NCBI GenBank assembly: GCA_964385195.1
Contig: CAYLOC010000002.1
Coordinates: 1 to 47,932 of the forward strand
Length of the DNA: 47,932 nucleotides
Direction of reading: 5' to 3'
Origin: CAYLOC01 sp964385195
Lineage (GTDB): Bacteria > Actinomycetota > Actinomycetes > Propionibacteriales > Nocardioidaceae
In this document: positions 1-7,655 of the stretch, piece after piece
Layout: each line of letters opens with the position of its first letter
How positions within the stretch are numbered: the first letter of the stretch is position 1
Made by a program: the position numbers and the translations under genes
The notes under the pieces: model-generated
Databases searched by the model: none
Told to the model about the DNA's origin: nothing
What the model saw: only the letters and a program-made list of their open reading frames with translations

Positions 1-59
1 GGACGCCGCTTCTCGTGGGCGTAGGCGACGATCACGACCTCCTCGCCCGTTATAGCAGT
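1..59 (-). CDS. Possible C-terminal piece of a RelE/ParE-type toxin gene (partial, runs off left edge)
   Basis: Read on the minus strand, the last 59 bases give TAITGEEVVIVAYAHEKRR and then leave the window. The pattern of a hydrophobic strand followed by A-x-A-H-x-x-R-R matches the end of RelE/ParE toxins, where the usual continuation is P-x-Y-W. The frame stays open further upstream, but that part does not look like the toxin fold: the expected FPY-x-x-Y strand is missing. The gene is therefore either 5'-truncated or a remnant. No antitoxin is visible. The call rests on a very short match. Confidence 0.3.
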
Positions 60-125
60 TTGTGGCAGAGTCCCTGGCCGGTAGCTGATGCCGCTCCGCG
101 ACACCGACAGTGACCGTGCCGCTGC

Positions 126-131
126 TACGGT
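126..131 (+). promoter_or_regulatory. -10 box TACGGT, leaderless-type start of the DHFR-like gene
   Basis: TACGGT ends six bases before the ATG at 138 and there is no Shine-Dalgarno sequence. This is the spacing expected for a leaderless transcript. Confidence 0.45.
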
Positions 132-137
132 CGAACG

Positions 138-677
138 ATGACCATGCCATCCGGTCTCATCAGCGTTCGTCTGGCCATGAGCCTCGACGGATACATCGCC
201 GACCATGACGGGGCTTACGACTGGATCGTCCCTGTGTCCAGCCCGACGCTCGACACCGCGCACCAAGTGCCCTTCGATGACTTCTTGACGGGTGTCGACA
301 TCGTCGTGATGGGTCGCCATTGTTACGAGCAGGGACAGTCCGAGGACTATGTGGCGCTTGGCAAACGCATCATCGTCGCGACCTCAACACCTGACCCGGG
401 CGCGCCTGACGAGAAGATTGAGTTCTGTGATGATGTGGTCAACACCGTGACCGCCGCGCGAGACCGGGGCCAACACTGCTTCCTCTTCGGCGGTGGTCAG
501 CTGGTGTACTCATTCCTCGCTGCCGACGCAGTCGACATGCTCACCGTCGGCGTGGTGCCAGTCCTCCTGGGCGGTGGACGGCCTTTGTTCGTTGGCGAGT
601 TCCCGACCATCAACCTTCGCCTCATCGATTACACCGTCGGAGACGGGAAAGTCCGCTTGATGTACCAACGGCGCTAG
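138..677 (+). CDS. Dihydrofolate reductase family protein (RibD C-terminal-like)
   Basis: The 179-residue protein opens with a strand and the signature MSLDGYIADHDGAYDW, typical of stand-alone bacterial DHFR/RibD-C fold proteins of about 180 residues. A glycine-rich FGGGQLVYSFL segment near residues 117-127 and GVVPVLLGGGRPLF near 138-151 form the NADPH-side loops seen in this family. These proteins are presumed NAD(P)H-dependent reductases, but the substrate is usually unknown and a role in folate synthesis should not be assumed. The gene stands alone. Its base composition is visibly lower in GC than the genes after 3 kb, which suggests it came in with accessory DNA. Confidence 0.85.
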   Translation: MTMPSGLISVRLAMSLDGYIADHDGAYDWIVPVSSPTLDTAHQVPFDDFLTGVDIVVMGRHCYEQGQSEDYVALGKRIIVATSTPDPGAPDEKIEFCDDVVNTVTAARDRGQHCFLFGGGQLVYSFLAADAVDMLTVGVVPVLLGGGRPLFVGEFPTINLRLIDYTVGDGKVRLMYQRR

Positions 678-846
678 CCCCCAATCGTTTGCACTCTTTA
701 CGGCTCTGCTGCCCAGCAATCGGCTTATGCCGAGGCGTCGTCGCTCGCGAGGACAGACGATGACTGATGGGCTGGCCGGATGACGTCTGCTCCTCCCGGA
801 TTAGAGATAACCACGCGAGCTCAGGACTCCGCCCGGAGCGACCGAT

Positions 847-879
847 CGACGTACGGCGCGAATTCGTCACCGTACGTCG
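847..879. repeat. Inverted repeat, 10-base arms with a nested palindrome
   Basis: CGACGTACGG at 847-856 is matched exactly by CCGTACGTCG at 870-879. The 13-base spacer contains the palindrome CGAATTCG at 859-866. The symmetry fits a protein-binding or recombination site better than a terminator, because no gene ends close by. Confidence 0.5.
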
Positions 880-1062
880 AACCGCTTCCGGAGACCCGCA
901 CCGGTCCTTGCTGCAGATATGGGGAAGTGTCGGACCTCACCGCAGGAGGCTCGGTTTGCGGGACGGGAGACTCCGAGACGGAAGCACGGCCCAGGAGCAC
1001 CTTTCACAAGAGTGTCGTCCGACGCTGCCTGTGGGTTGATCGCCCAAGTTGGTCTGGGTCAA

Positions 1063-1127
1063 CTGGGCAGCGACTGTCGATCTCAGGGCCCCGCTGTGAT
1101 GTTCAGAAATTCGGTGTCGCTGCCCAG
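1063..1127. repeat. Inverted repeat, 12-base arms 41 bases apart
   Basis: CTGGGCAGCGAC at 1063-1074 is repeated exactly in inverted orientation at 1116-1127. The match stops sharply at both ends and there is no flanking target duplication. The 65-base unit could fold as one long hairpin in RNA or be the ends of a very small inserted element. Confidence 0.5.
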
Positions 1128-1465
1128 CCGAGCGCGGTGGTTAGACCCACCCGGCCCGGCGGTTGGGGCCGGTCCGCGTCATCCCAGGTACGGACTGTCT
1201 CGTGGCTGGGGCCACAACCGTCCACATGCACCCTCGTGGCCCTCGCGTGCCATGTTTCGTGGTCATCAACGTCCATGTGGGCGCTTATGACCCTTCTTGA
1301 GAAGCACCGCCGATCGATCCGCTACCGGTTGTGTGTGTGTGTGGAGTCAACGGCTACTTCGACACGCAACACTGCAGGCCAGGCTGCTGGGCCCAGGACC
1401 GCGTTCGAGTCGATTCGGCCCCGGTCAGCTCGCTCAGCAGGTTGACAGCCAGCAGCGGCCGACAC

Positions 1466-1882
1466 TTACGAACTGGCGATGTTGATCATCCACGGCGTGC
1501 CGAACTTGTCAGCCAGCATTCCGAAAGCGTCACCCCATGGCGCCCTCTCTAACGGCACACCGACCGTGCCGCCGTCGGCGAGCTTGTCCCAGTACCCACG
1601 CAGCGCGGTTTCGTCGGTCCCGCTGAGCGAAATGCTGATGCCCGCGGGCGGGGCGTGCTGCATCGAGTTGGGGGTGTCGGCCCCCATCAGCACCAGGCCG
1701 TTGTCACCGCGCAGCATCGCGTGCATGACCTTGTCCTTGTCGGCCTCAGCGACCCCTGGTATCCCCGACGCATCGCCGAAGGTCGAGATCTCGAGGTCAC
1801 CGCCGAACACGGACTGATAGAACTGCATCGCCTGCCGTGCGTTGTCGCGAAAACTCAGGTAAGGATTGAGCTGGACGGCCAT
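1466..1882 (-). CDS. VOC family protein, PhnB-like
   Basis: The 138-residue protein starts MAVQLNPYLSFRDNARQAMQ and continues with FYQSVFGGDLE. This is the hallmark of PhnB-like members of the glyoxalase/bleomycin-resistance (VOC) superfamily. The middle carries the MHAMLRGDNGLVLMGAD strand pair and the end carries the usual APWGDAFGMLADKFGTPWMIN. Proteins of this size form dimers with metal- or ligand-binding clefts, but the small-molecule substrate cannot be told from sequence. A strong Shine-Dalgarno sequence (GAGAGGAG) lies just upstream of the ATG. The gene stands alone between non-coding stretches. Confidence 0.9.
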   Translation of the reverse strand: MAVQLNPYLSFRDNARQAMQFYQSVFGGDLEISTFGDASGIPGVAEADKDKVMHAMLRGDNGLVLMGADTPNSMQHAPPAGISISLSGTDETALRGYWDKLADGGTVGVPLERAPWGDAFGMLADKFGTPWMINIASS

Positions 1883-2034
1883 GTGTCGGCTCCTCTCGCC
1901 GGTAAGTATCGATCCCGAATCGTGTCACACCGCATCCGGGTTTGGAAGTCCCTCCAGAGCCGAAGGAGTCACTAGTACGGTGAGGGGGCTCTCCTCAGCG
2001 AGCGCCGACCGGCGGCGGACGGCACTTGGCCCGC

Positions 2035-2718
2035 TCAGTGGCGGTCCCCTTCGGCGCGGGTGATCTGGCGGCCCACCCGACCCTCTTCGCTACCATGCCG
2101 GGATCCCGCAGGGCTCGGGCCGGCAGGGCCGCGGCTGCTGACGAGGTACCGGTCGTCGGTAATGGCCCGCCCCCAGTAGGAGGGGTCGGTGAGCCGGGTC
2201 AAGGTGGCGTCCCGTCCGGCGTCCTCCACGAGTCGAACCGTCTCCTGCGCAGCCAGCCCGGCACCGTTGGACCACCGGCCCTCAACCAGAACCAGACGTC
2301 CAGCCGGCGCCAGGAGCCGAACCCATCGCCGCAGCGCCGTGGCCGGATCAGGCATGGCCCAGAGCACGTGACGCGAGAGCACCACGTCGTACGCCGCATC
2401 AGGCAGCGGCGGGGAAAACGCGTCGGCCTGGATCAATTGCACGCCAGCGACGCCACGTGTCTTCCGCCGCGCCAGGTCGATCATCCGGGGCGAGAAGTCC
2501 AGCCCGTCCACCTGATAGCCGGCTCGCGCCAGCAGTATCGACAGCGTTCCCGTGCCACACCCCAGGTCTGCGACGCGGCCTGGTGGGTTCGGCAGGTGGT
2601 CCCGAAGGAGTTGGAGCCACGCACTGCGGACTGCGGGGTCCCGCAGGCCGTGATCGGCAGGCTCGTCGAACGCGTCGGCCTCAGCGTCCCACGCTGCGAT
2701 CTCCTCAACGGTGGCCAT
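2035..2718 (-). CDS. Class I SAM-dependent methyltransferase
   Basis: Motif I VADLGCGTGTLSILLARAG and the following acidic strand GLDFSP are clear, and later YDVVLSRHVLWAMPDP and LLAPAGRLVLVEGRW complete the Rossmann methyltransferase core. The C-terminus ends in a charged, probably disordered tail. I start it at the ATG at 2718, not the in-frame ATG at 2745, because TACTGT lies eight bases upstream of 2718. Small-molecule methyltransferases of this type (UbiE/Methyltransf_11 style) cannot be assigned a substrate. It is divergent from the regulator gene at 2950. Confidence 0.88.
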   Translation of the reverse strand: MATVEEIAAWDAEADAFDEPADHGLRDPAVRSAWLQLLRDHLPNPPGRVADLGCGTGTLSILLARAGYQVDGLDFSPRMIDLARRKTRGVAGVQLIQADAFSPPLPDAAYDVVLSRHVLWAMPDPATALRRWVRLLAPAGRLVLVEGRWSNGAGLAAQETVRLVEDAGRDATLTRLTDPSYWGRAITDDRYLVSSRGPAGPSPAGSRHGSEEGRVGRQITRAEGDRH

Positions 2719-2726
2719 GGCAGGTG

Positions 2727-2732
2727 ACAGTA
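2727..2732 (-). promoter_or_regulatory. -10 box TACTGT for the methyltransferase gene
   Basis: On the minus strand TACTGT is followed by eight bases and then the ATG at 2718, with no Shine-Dalgarno sequence. This favours the shorter start and a leaderless transcript. Confidence 0.4.
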
Positions 2733-2835
2733 CGCGAGTCAACATCGCGCACGACGGAGAGGCTCTCCCGGTGCACAGTCAGGCGTGCGGAGAGGCCTCC
2801 CCGTGCTTGCCGTGCGTTCCGTGGCTATTCTGTTG

Positions 2836-2853
2836 CACGTTCAACAAAACGTG
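2836..2853. promoter_or_regulatory. Candidate operator CACGTT-N6-AACGTG
   Basis: A perfect 6-6-6 dyad lies in the 230-base divergent intergenic region. It sits just downstream of a TATTCT at 2826-2831 that could serve as a -10 box for the regulator gene. The binding protein is unknown. Confidence 0.35.
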
Positions 2854-2949
2854 TGACGCTTGTGTTGCCTGTCGGCGCGCGATGCCACGCTGTCCGGGAC
2901 AGGCGGGACGGGACCACAGATGTCACAGGTACGCGGAACGGGAGGGGCC

Positions 2950-3936
2950 ATGGGTGCAGCGCAGGCACGGCGCATGCGCTGGGTCGCGACCGCCGCAAGC
3001 GTGCCGGCTGCGCGGAGATTCGTACGAGACACCGTGGAGGGCTGGGGTCACGCCGCGCTGGCAGATACCTCGGCGTTGTGCACCAGCGAGCTGGTGACGA
3101 ACGCCGCGCTGCACAGCGGGAGTTCGTTCTTCGAAGTCATTGTGCTCCCCTGGCCCGATGGACTCCGTGTCGTTGTGTCCGACGAGGAGGGCGCGAGCGC
3201 GTCGGGTGTCGTTCCCTGCGACAATGCCTGCGAGCAGCAGCGGGGACCAGATGCAGTTCCGGCGACCGGACTGGGTTTGCGCATTGTCTCCTCTCTCGCG
3301 GCCGCCTGGGGGGTGCAGGAGGTGCCGCACGGCAAACGGGTCTGGGTCGATCTCCGAGCCGGACTCGGCGTACACGCGCCCATCCCTGCGCAGCGGCAGG
3401 GGTTGGACCTTCCCGTGCCGACCTCGCCGAAGGACCGCGTGGTGGTGCAACTGCGGGACTGTCCGGTGCGGGCGGTTTTGGCCCAGGAGTCCAATATGCG
3501 TGCCTATCTCCGCGAGTTGCAGATCATCGGCAGTGAGTCGCGTGCGACGCCGTTGGCAGAGCTCATCAAGGCGATCCTCGACCACAACGCGGTGTCCTGG
3601 GACGCTGCCAGGGTGGTCGCGCGCAACGTGCTCGACGCCGGAATGGAGTACGCCGATCTTCAGGTCGCTGCTGCGCCGGGGGCTGCTGAAGACGTACGAC
3701 GACTCCGGGACGCCCTGCGAGAGGCAGACCGGCTCAGTGACAGGCTGCAGCTGATGACCCTTCCCGCCGCACCCGAGGTGCAGGACGTGCGAGACTGGCT
3801 GGTCCACGAGTACGCCGGCCAGCTGGACGAGAACAACCCGCCGACCGGCTATCGGGAATGGGCGGCACGCGGGACGTCGGCGTCAGGTTCGGCGGTGACC
3901 GGTGAGGCCGACATCGCAGGGCTTCCTGCAGTGTGA
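2950..3936 (+). CDS. RsbW-like ATP-binding regulator with a C-terminal helical domain
   Basis: The 328-residue protein begins with a GHKL/HATPase fold of the anti-sigma (RsbW/SpoIIAB) type. It has an N-box CTSELVTNAALHSGS, a G1-like VVSDEEGA and a G2 loop ATGLGLRIVSSLAAAWGV. Such domains bind ATP and act as serine kinases or sigma-factor binders. The remaining 200 residues are helical and charged (PVRAVLAQESNMRAYLRELQIIG, then LSDRLQLMTLPAAPEVQDVRDWL). The same kind of segment occurs in actinobacterial anti-sigma and SpoIIE-phosphatase proteins. The ATG at 2950 follows GGAGGGG; in-frame ATGs at 2860 and 2920 lack this. No sigma or anti-sigma-antagonist gene is adjacent, so the target is unknown. 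Confidence 0.8.
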   Translation: MGAAQARRMRWVATAASVPAARRFVRDTVEGWGHAALADTSALCTSELVTNAALHSGSSFFEVIVLPWPDGLRVVVSDEEGASASGVVPCDNACEQQRGPDAVPATGLGLRIVSSLAAAWGVQEVPHGKRVWVDLRAGLGVHAPIPAQRQGLDLPVPTSPKDRVVVQLRDCPVRAVLAQESNMRAYLRELQIIGSESRATPLAELIKAILDHNAVSWDAARVVARNVLDAGMEYADLQVAAAPGAAEDVRRLRDALREADRLSDRLQLMTLPAAPEVQDVRDWLVHEYAGQLDENNPPTGYREWAARGTSASGSAVTGEADIAGLPAV

Positions 3937-3964
3937 CCAGGGTCAGAGTCGCGCGAGCCACCGA

Positions 3965-3970
3965 TATCGT
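3965..3970 (+). promoter_or_regulatory. -10 box TATCGT, leaderless-type start of sppA
   Basis: TATCGT ends six bases before the ATG at 3977 and no Shine-Dalgarno sequence is present. This decides the start over the in-frame codon at 3902, which lies inside the preceding gene. Confidence 0.45.
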
Positions 3971-3976
3971 GGGCCC

Positions 3977-5683
3977 ATGCGAACAACGGACCTGATGACC
4001 CGGAAGCCGACGCGACCACTGCTGCTGGAGCTTGACCTGACGCACGGTGTACGGGAGGCGCCGCCGGCAACTCCGGTCGAAGCCGCCAGGTTCCGGCATA
4101 TCCCCGTCTTGTCCTCCATCGTCGAGGCGCTGGAGCGTGCCGCAGACGACGACGCCGTGGTCGGGCTGGTGGCGCACCTCGGGAGCTCGGGGATGCCCCT
4201 GGCGCACTCGGAGGAGATCCGCGCGGCGGTCGCGCACTTCCGTCACGGCGGGAAGCCGGCCGTGGCCTGGTCCGAGTCGTTCGGCGAGATGGCCCCGGCG
4301 AACATCGACTACCACCTCGCCACCGGCTTCGACGAGATCTGGCTCCAGCCCACCGGGGAAGTGGGGTTGGTGGGCGTGGTCGGCCGGGCGGTGTTCGTCC
4401 GGGACGCGCTCGCGAAGCTGGGGGTCCGCGCCGACTTCCACCAGCGCTACGAGTACAAGACCGCTGCCAACATGTTCGTTGAGCAACAGATGACCGGGCC
4501 GCACCGGGAGATGTTGGAGTCGCTGGTGACGTCGGCGATGGACACCGTGGTTGCCGGCATCGCTGAGGGACGCGGCCTGGCCCCAGCCGCGGTGCGTGCG
4601 GCCATCGACGCCGGCCCGTTGGCCGCGGAGGAGGCCAAGGATCGCGGTCTCATCGACCGTCTTGGATACCGCGACGAGGTGTACGCCGAACTGCGCAACC
4701 GGCTGGGTGAGGTGCGGACCCGGTTCCTGTCCCGCTACGCAAAAGGCCCCGCCGGCGTGGCGGCACTGCGTCCCGACCTGGAGGACCTCACCGCACGTGT
4801 GCGCACCCTGGGAAACCGGTCCACCCCGCCGAAACCGGTGGTAGCGGTGGTGCGGGCCACCGGATCCATCCATCTCGGCCGCAGTGGGCGGTCACCAGTC
4901 GGAGGTACGTCGATCGGCTCGGACACGCTCGGCGCCGCACTGCGCTCGGTCGGCGCGGACGACCGCGTACGGGCGGTGGTGCTCCGGGTGGACAGCCCGG
5001 GCGGGTCCGCGGCCGCCTCCGACGCGATCCGCAGGGAGGTCCTCCGGCTGCGCGCGACGAACAAGCCGGTGGTGGCGTCGATGGGGGCGGTGGCTGGCTC
5101 GGGCGGTTACTTCATCGCCATGGCCGCGGATGTGATCGTGGCCAACGCCGGAACCCTCACCGGCTCCATCGGCGTACTCGGGGGCAAGGCCGTCGTCCAC
5201 GAGGCCCTGACCAGGGCGGGGATCACGCGAGAGAGCGTCACCACCGGACAGAACGCGGAGATGTTCAGCACCGAGCGGCCGTTCACCGACGACGAGCTGC
5301 AGCGGATCGACGCCTTCCTGGACCGCACCTACGCCGACTTCACCGGCAAGGCCGCAGCGGATCGTGGCATTCCGGTCGAAGACCTCCGGCAGGTCGCCAA
5401 GGGGCGGGTGTGGAGCGGGGCCGATGCCGTCCAACGGCACCTGGTCGACGAGCTCGGCGGTCTCCAACACGCTGTGGACGTCGCCTGCCGGCGCGCCGGG
5501 CTGGACCGAGCCGACGTCTCCGTCCGCGCACTGCCGAAAGTCTCACCGCTGGACCGGCTTCGTCCCGCCGAGAACAGCGACAGCCCGGCGGCTGCCGCCT
5601 GGGACACCAGCACCCTGTTGCGTGCGGTCGGTCTGGAGTCGTGGGGGACGTTGACCATGCCGGTGGTGTACCAACTGCGCTGA
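3977..5683 (+). CDS. sppA: Signal peptide peptidase SppA, double-domain type
   Basis: The 568-residue S49-family protein has two tandem ClpP-like domains, as in the 67-kDa E. coli enzyme. The general-base lysine is in the first half (RYEYKTAANMF, K161). The nucleophile serine is in the second half (VAGSGGYFIAMAADVIVA, S375), followed by the LTGSIGVLGG loop. The protein digests signal peptides left in the membrane after secretion. Unlike the E. coli form I see no obvious N-terminal transmembrane anchor, as the sequence starts with a charged MRTTDLMTRKPTRP. It therefore may be soluble or peripherally bound. It is transcribed alone; the next gene is convergent. Confidence 0.93.
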   Translation: MRTTDLMTRKPTRPLLLELDLTHGVREAPPATPVEAARFRHIPVLSSIVEALERAADDDAVVGLVAHLGSSGMPLAHSEEIRAAVAHFRHGGKPAVAWSESFGEMAPANIDYHLATGFDEIWLQPTGEVGLVGVVGRAVFVRDALAKLGVRADFHQRYEYKTAANMFVEQQMTGPHREMLESLVTSAMDTVVAGIAEGRGLAPAAVRAAIDAGPLAAEEAKDRGLIDRLGYRDEVYAELRNRLGEVRTRFLSRYAKGPAGVAALRPDLEDLTARVRTLGNRSTPPKPVVAVVRATGSIHLGRSGRSPVGGTSIGSDTLGAALRSVGADDRVRAVVLRVDSPGGSAAASDAIRREVLRLRATNKPVVASMGAVAGSGGYFIAMAADVIVANAGTLTGSIGVLGGKAVVHEALTRAGITRESVTTGQNAEMFSTERPFTDDELQRIDAFLDRTYADFTGKAAADRGIPVEDLRQVAKGRVWSGADAVQRHLVDELGGLQHAVDVACRRAGLDRADVSVRALPKVSPLDRLRPAENSDSPAAAAWDTSTLLRAVGLESWGTLTMPVVYQLR

Positions 5684-5699
5684 GCGCCTCTCGGCGTTC
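5682..5699. terminator. Weak hairpin between convergent genes
   Basis: GAGCGCC and GGCGTTC pair (one G-U) around a four-base loop immediately after the sppA stop. There is no U-tract. Confidence 0.35.
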
Positions 5700-5708
5700 C
5701 GGCAGGAG

Positions 5709-6353
5709 TCAGGAGAAGCGCGCTTCCCGCACCGCCCCGGGCTTGGCCTGCACGGCCAGATGGGAGGTGACCGCCAGCACCAGCTTCGCTCCGGTCACGT
5801 GGTTGCGGTAGGTCACGTACACGGTTCCGGCCGCCCCCTCGATGTCGGTCCGGCGCCAGTCGTTCCCGCCCGGGTTGGCGTATCCGAGCAGCCGGTGTAC
5901 GACGGTGGGCTGGGCGAAGCGCTGGAGCGTGGCGACATCGCCCCGCCCCCATGCCCGAACGACGACGTCGGCATAGTCGACCGGGTTCTGCGGGAACGCG
6001 CGCACATGCGGCGGGGACACCACCACTGGCGGGGGAGAGGACGCCGGCGGGGGGCTGGAGGTCGGCGGTGAGGACGGCAGCGGGGGAGTGCTCGGGGGCG
6101 GCGTGGGCGAAGGAGTGGGTGACCCGGACGGCGGCGGGCTGACGGGGCTCGGCGTCGGCGTCGTGGGAGAAGGGACGACGGTGGGCGTGCTCGGGTTGAC
6201 CGCTGTCGGCGCGGGGGACTGGGGCGGTGGGGTCGGCGTACCGGTGTCGTCCTGGCTCGTCGAGGACGAGCCGCCACAGGCGACCAGGCTGGTGAGGGCC
6301 AGTGTGGACAGGACGGTACCGGCCAGCCGGCGGAAGCGAGTCGGGCGGGACAC
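5709..6353 (-). CDS. Lipoprotein with long Pro/Ser/Thr-rich linker
   Basis: The 214-residue protein has a lipoprotein signal ending in the lipobox LVAC (cysteine at about residue 26). About 85 residues of proline, serine and threonine follow and would span the cell wall. A compact C-terminal domain of about 95 residues (from VRAFPQNPVDYADVVVRAWGRGD) shows no family I recognise. The start is a GTG after AGGAGG. The low-complexity linker is compositionally extreme and generates long false frames on the other strand. The likely role is a surface-anchored binding or structural protein; nothing more specific can be supported. Confidence 0.82.
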   Translation of the reverse strand: MSRPTRFRRLAGTVLSTLALTSLVACGGSSSTSQDDTGTPTPPPQSPAPTAVNPSTPTVVPSPTTPTPSPVSPPPSGSPTPSPTPPPSTPPLPSSPPTSSPPPASSPPPVVVSPPHVRAFPQNPVDYADVVVRAWGRGDVATLQRFAQPTVVHRLLGYANPGGNDWRRTDIEGAAGTVYVTYRNHVTGAKLVLAVTSHLAVQAKPGAVREARFS

Positions 6354-6455
6354 GATGGGCCTCCTGAGCGCGTGGCTGCACTGGTGGTACTCCGATGAGA
6401 CGCAGCCGGGCCGGACATGGTTGCATGCGTGGCGCCGGGGATCCAGCGTGCCCGG

Positions 6456-7655
6456 TCAACGACGCCGGTCACCACCCGGGCCGGAGGTGAAGAACCGGCG
6501 GGTCGTCTCGTCCATCGGTGGGACGCGCACCGCGTCTCCGCCGCCGCGCAGCGACGTGGTGGCGGCGCAGCCGGCAGCCACTGCGTCCCGGGCCGCGAGC
6601 GGTGAGGTCTCGACGGCACCGCCTCGCCGTACGAACGAGCAGAACTCCGCGACGATGCGCTCATCGGACCCACCGTGCCCGCCCTCGACGGCAGGCACCG
6701 TGACCTCCCGGCTGCCCCCGGCGGCGTAGCCGCGGTAGCGCCGGTCCCACACCCGGATCACCGTGCCCGGGCCGCCGTCGCCGAAGTTCTCCAACCGTCC
6801 CTCGGTGCCGATGACGGTGTAGTTGCGCCAGTAGTCGGGCGTGAAGTGACACTGCTGGTAGGAGCAGAGGGTGTCGTTGTCCAGCCGCATCAGCATCATC
6901 GAGACGTCCTCGACATCCACGACCGGTGCCGGGTGGTGCAGAGCCGCGGGCGGCCAGGAGGACAGCGGGTCGGGATCGCTGCGCCACGGCTGTGGCCGTG
7001 TCGCCCTGCTGTGCCCGGCGCCGTACACCGACAGTGCTCCCATCGCGGTCACCTCCACCGTGTGGCTGCCCATCAGCCAATGCAGGACGTCGATGTCATG
7101 CGCGCCTTTCTGCAGCAGCAGGCCCGTCGTGTTGCGCCGGTCCGCGTGCCAGTCGCGGAAGTAGAAGTCGCCGCCGTGGCCCACGAAGTGCCGGCACCAG
7201 GCGGTCCTGGGCTCCCCGATCGCCCCCTCGTCGATGAGCCGCTTCATCATGCGGACGAAGGGCATGTGGCGCATGTTGTGCCCCAGGTACAGCCGGCCCC
7301 CGGTACGCCGTGCGGCGGCCAGGATGCGGTCGCAGGCCTCCGTCGTGGTGGCCATCGGCTTCTCCAGGTACACCGCCATGCCGGCGCCCAGCGCCCTGGT
7401 TGCGTGTTCCTCGTGGAGGTGGTCGGGGGTGAGGACCAGGACCGCGTCGAGATCCCGACGTAGCAGGGTCGCGGGGTCGGAGTCGATGACAACGGCTCGC
7501 CCGTAGCGGCTCCGGATCTCCTCGTGGGTCGCGGGGTCGGGGTCGCACACCGCCACCACCTCTGCGTCATCGCGGGCATGCAGCACCGCTGCTAAGGAGG
7601 CGCGAAGACCGTGGCCGAGGACACCCACCCGCAGCGTCGGTTCGTCGTACGTCAC
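6456..7655 (-). CDS. Gfo/Idh/MocA family oxidoreductase
   Basis: The 399-residue protein has an N-terminal Rossmann fold (LRVGVLGHGLRASLAAVLHA, then VAVCDPDP). The family catalytic motif EKP is in AVYLEKPMATT near residue 98. A central GGDFYFRDWHADRRNTTGLLLQKGAHDIDVLHWLMG segment is typical of sugar or inositol dehydrogenases. These enzymes use NAD(P) to oxidise or reduce sugars, inositols and their derivatives. The substrate is not identifiable. The GTG start overlaps the stop of the upstream VOC gene by four bases (GTGA), so the two are translationally coupled and probably work in the same pathway. Confidence 0.92.
   Translation of the reverse strand: MTYDEPTLRVGVLGHGLRASLAAVLHARDDAEVVAVCDPDPATHEEIRSRYGRAVVIDSDPATLLRRDLDAVLVLTPDHLHEEHATRALGAGMAVYLEKPMATTTEACDRILAAARRTGGRLYLGHNMRHMPFVRMMKRLIDEGAIGEPRTAWCRHFVGHGGDFYFRDWHADRRNTTGLLLQKGAHDIDVLHWLMGSHTVEVTAMGALSVYGAGHSRATRPQPWRSDPDPLSSWPPAALHHPAPVVDVEDVSMMLMRLDNDTLCSYQQCHFTPDYWRNYTVIGTEGRLENFGDGGPGTVIRVWDRRYRGYAAGGSREVTVPAVEGGHGGSDERIVAEFCSFVRRGGAVETSPLAARDAVAAGCAATTSLRGGGDAVRVPPMDETTRRFFTSGPGGDRRR

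Larger units (their letters stand above)
678..1465. other. About 790 bases with no recognisable gene; two perfect inverted repeats
   Basis: Several overlapping open frames exist on both strands, but none has a family signature, a good start or actinobacterial codon use. The stretch is lower in GC than the rest and carries a (GT)6 run at 1331-1342, which is unusual here. A small hairpin (CGGC-TTAT-GCCG, 721-732) follows the DHFR-like gene, and two larger dyads are listed separately. It may be decayed accessory DNA, a structured RNA, or both. Confidence 0.6.

Noticed and set aside
1331..1342. (GT)6 microsatellite as a phase-variation switch
   Set aside because: It is not in or just upstream of any supportable gene.
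1408..1432. tRNA-like T-arm (GTTCGAGTCGA)
   Set aside because: No matching acceptor stem, anticodon arm or D arm can be found around it.
780..1445. 221-codon open frame in the gene-poor stretch
   Set aside because: Composition is Ser/Arg/Thr/Pro-rich without domains, several other frames overlap it, and there is no ribosome binding site or promoter in place.
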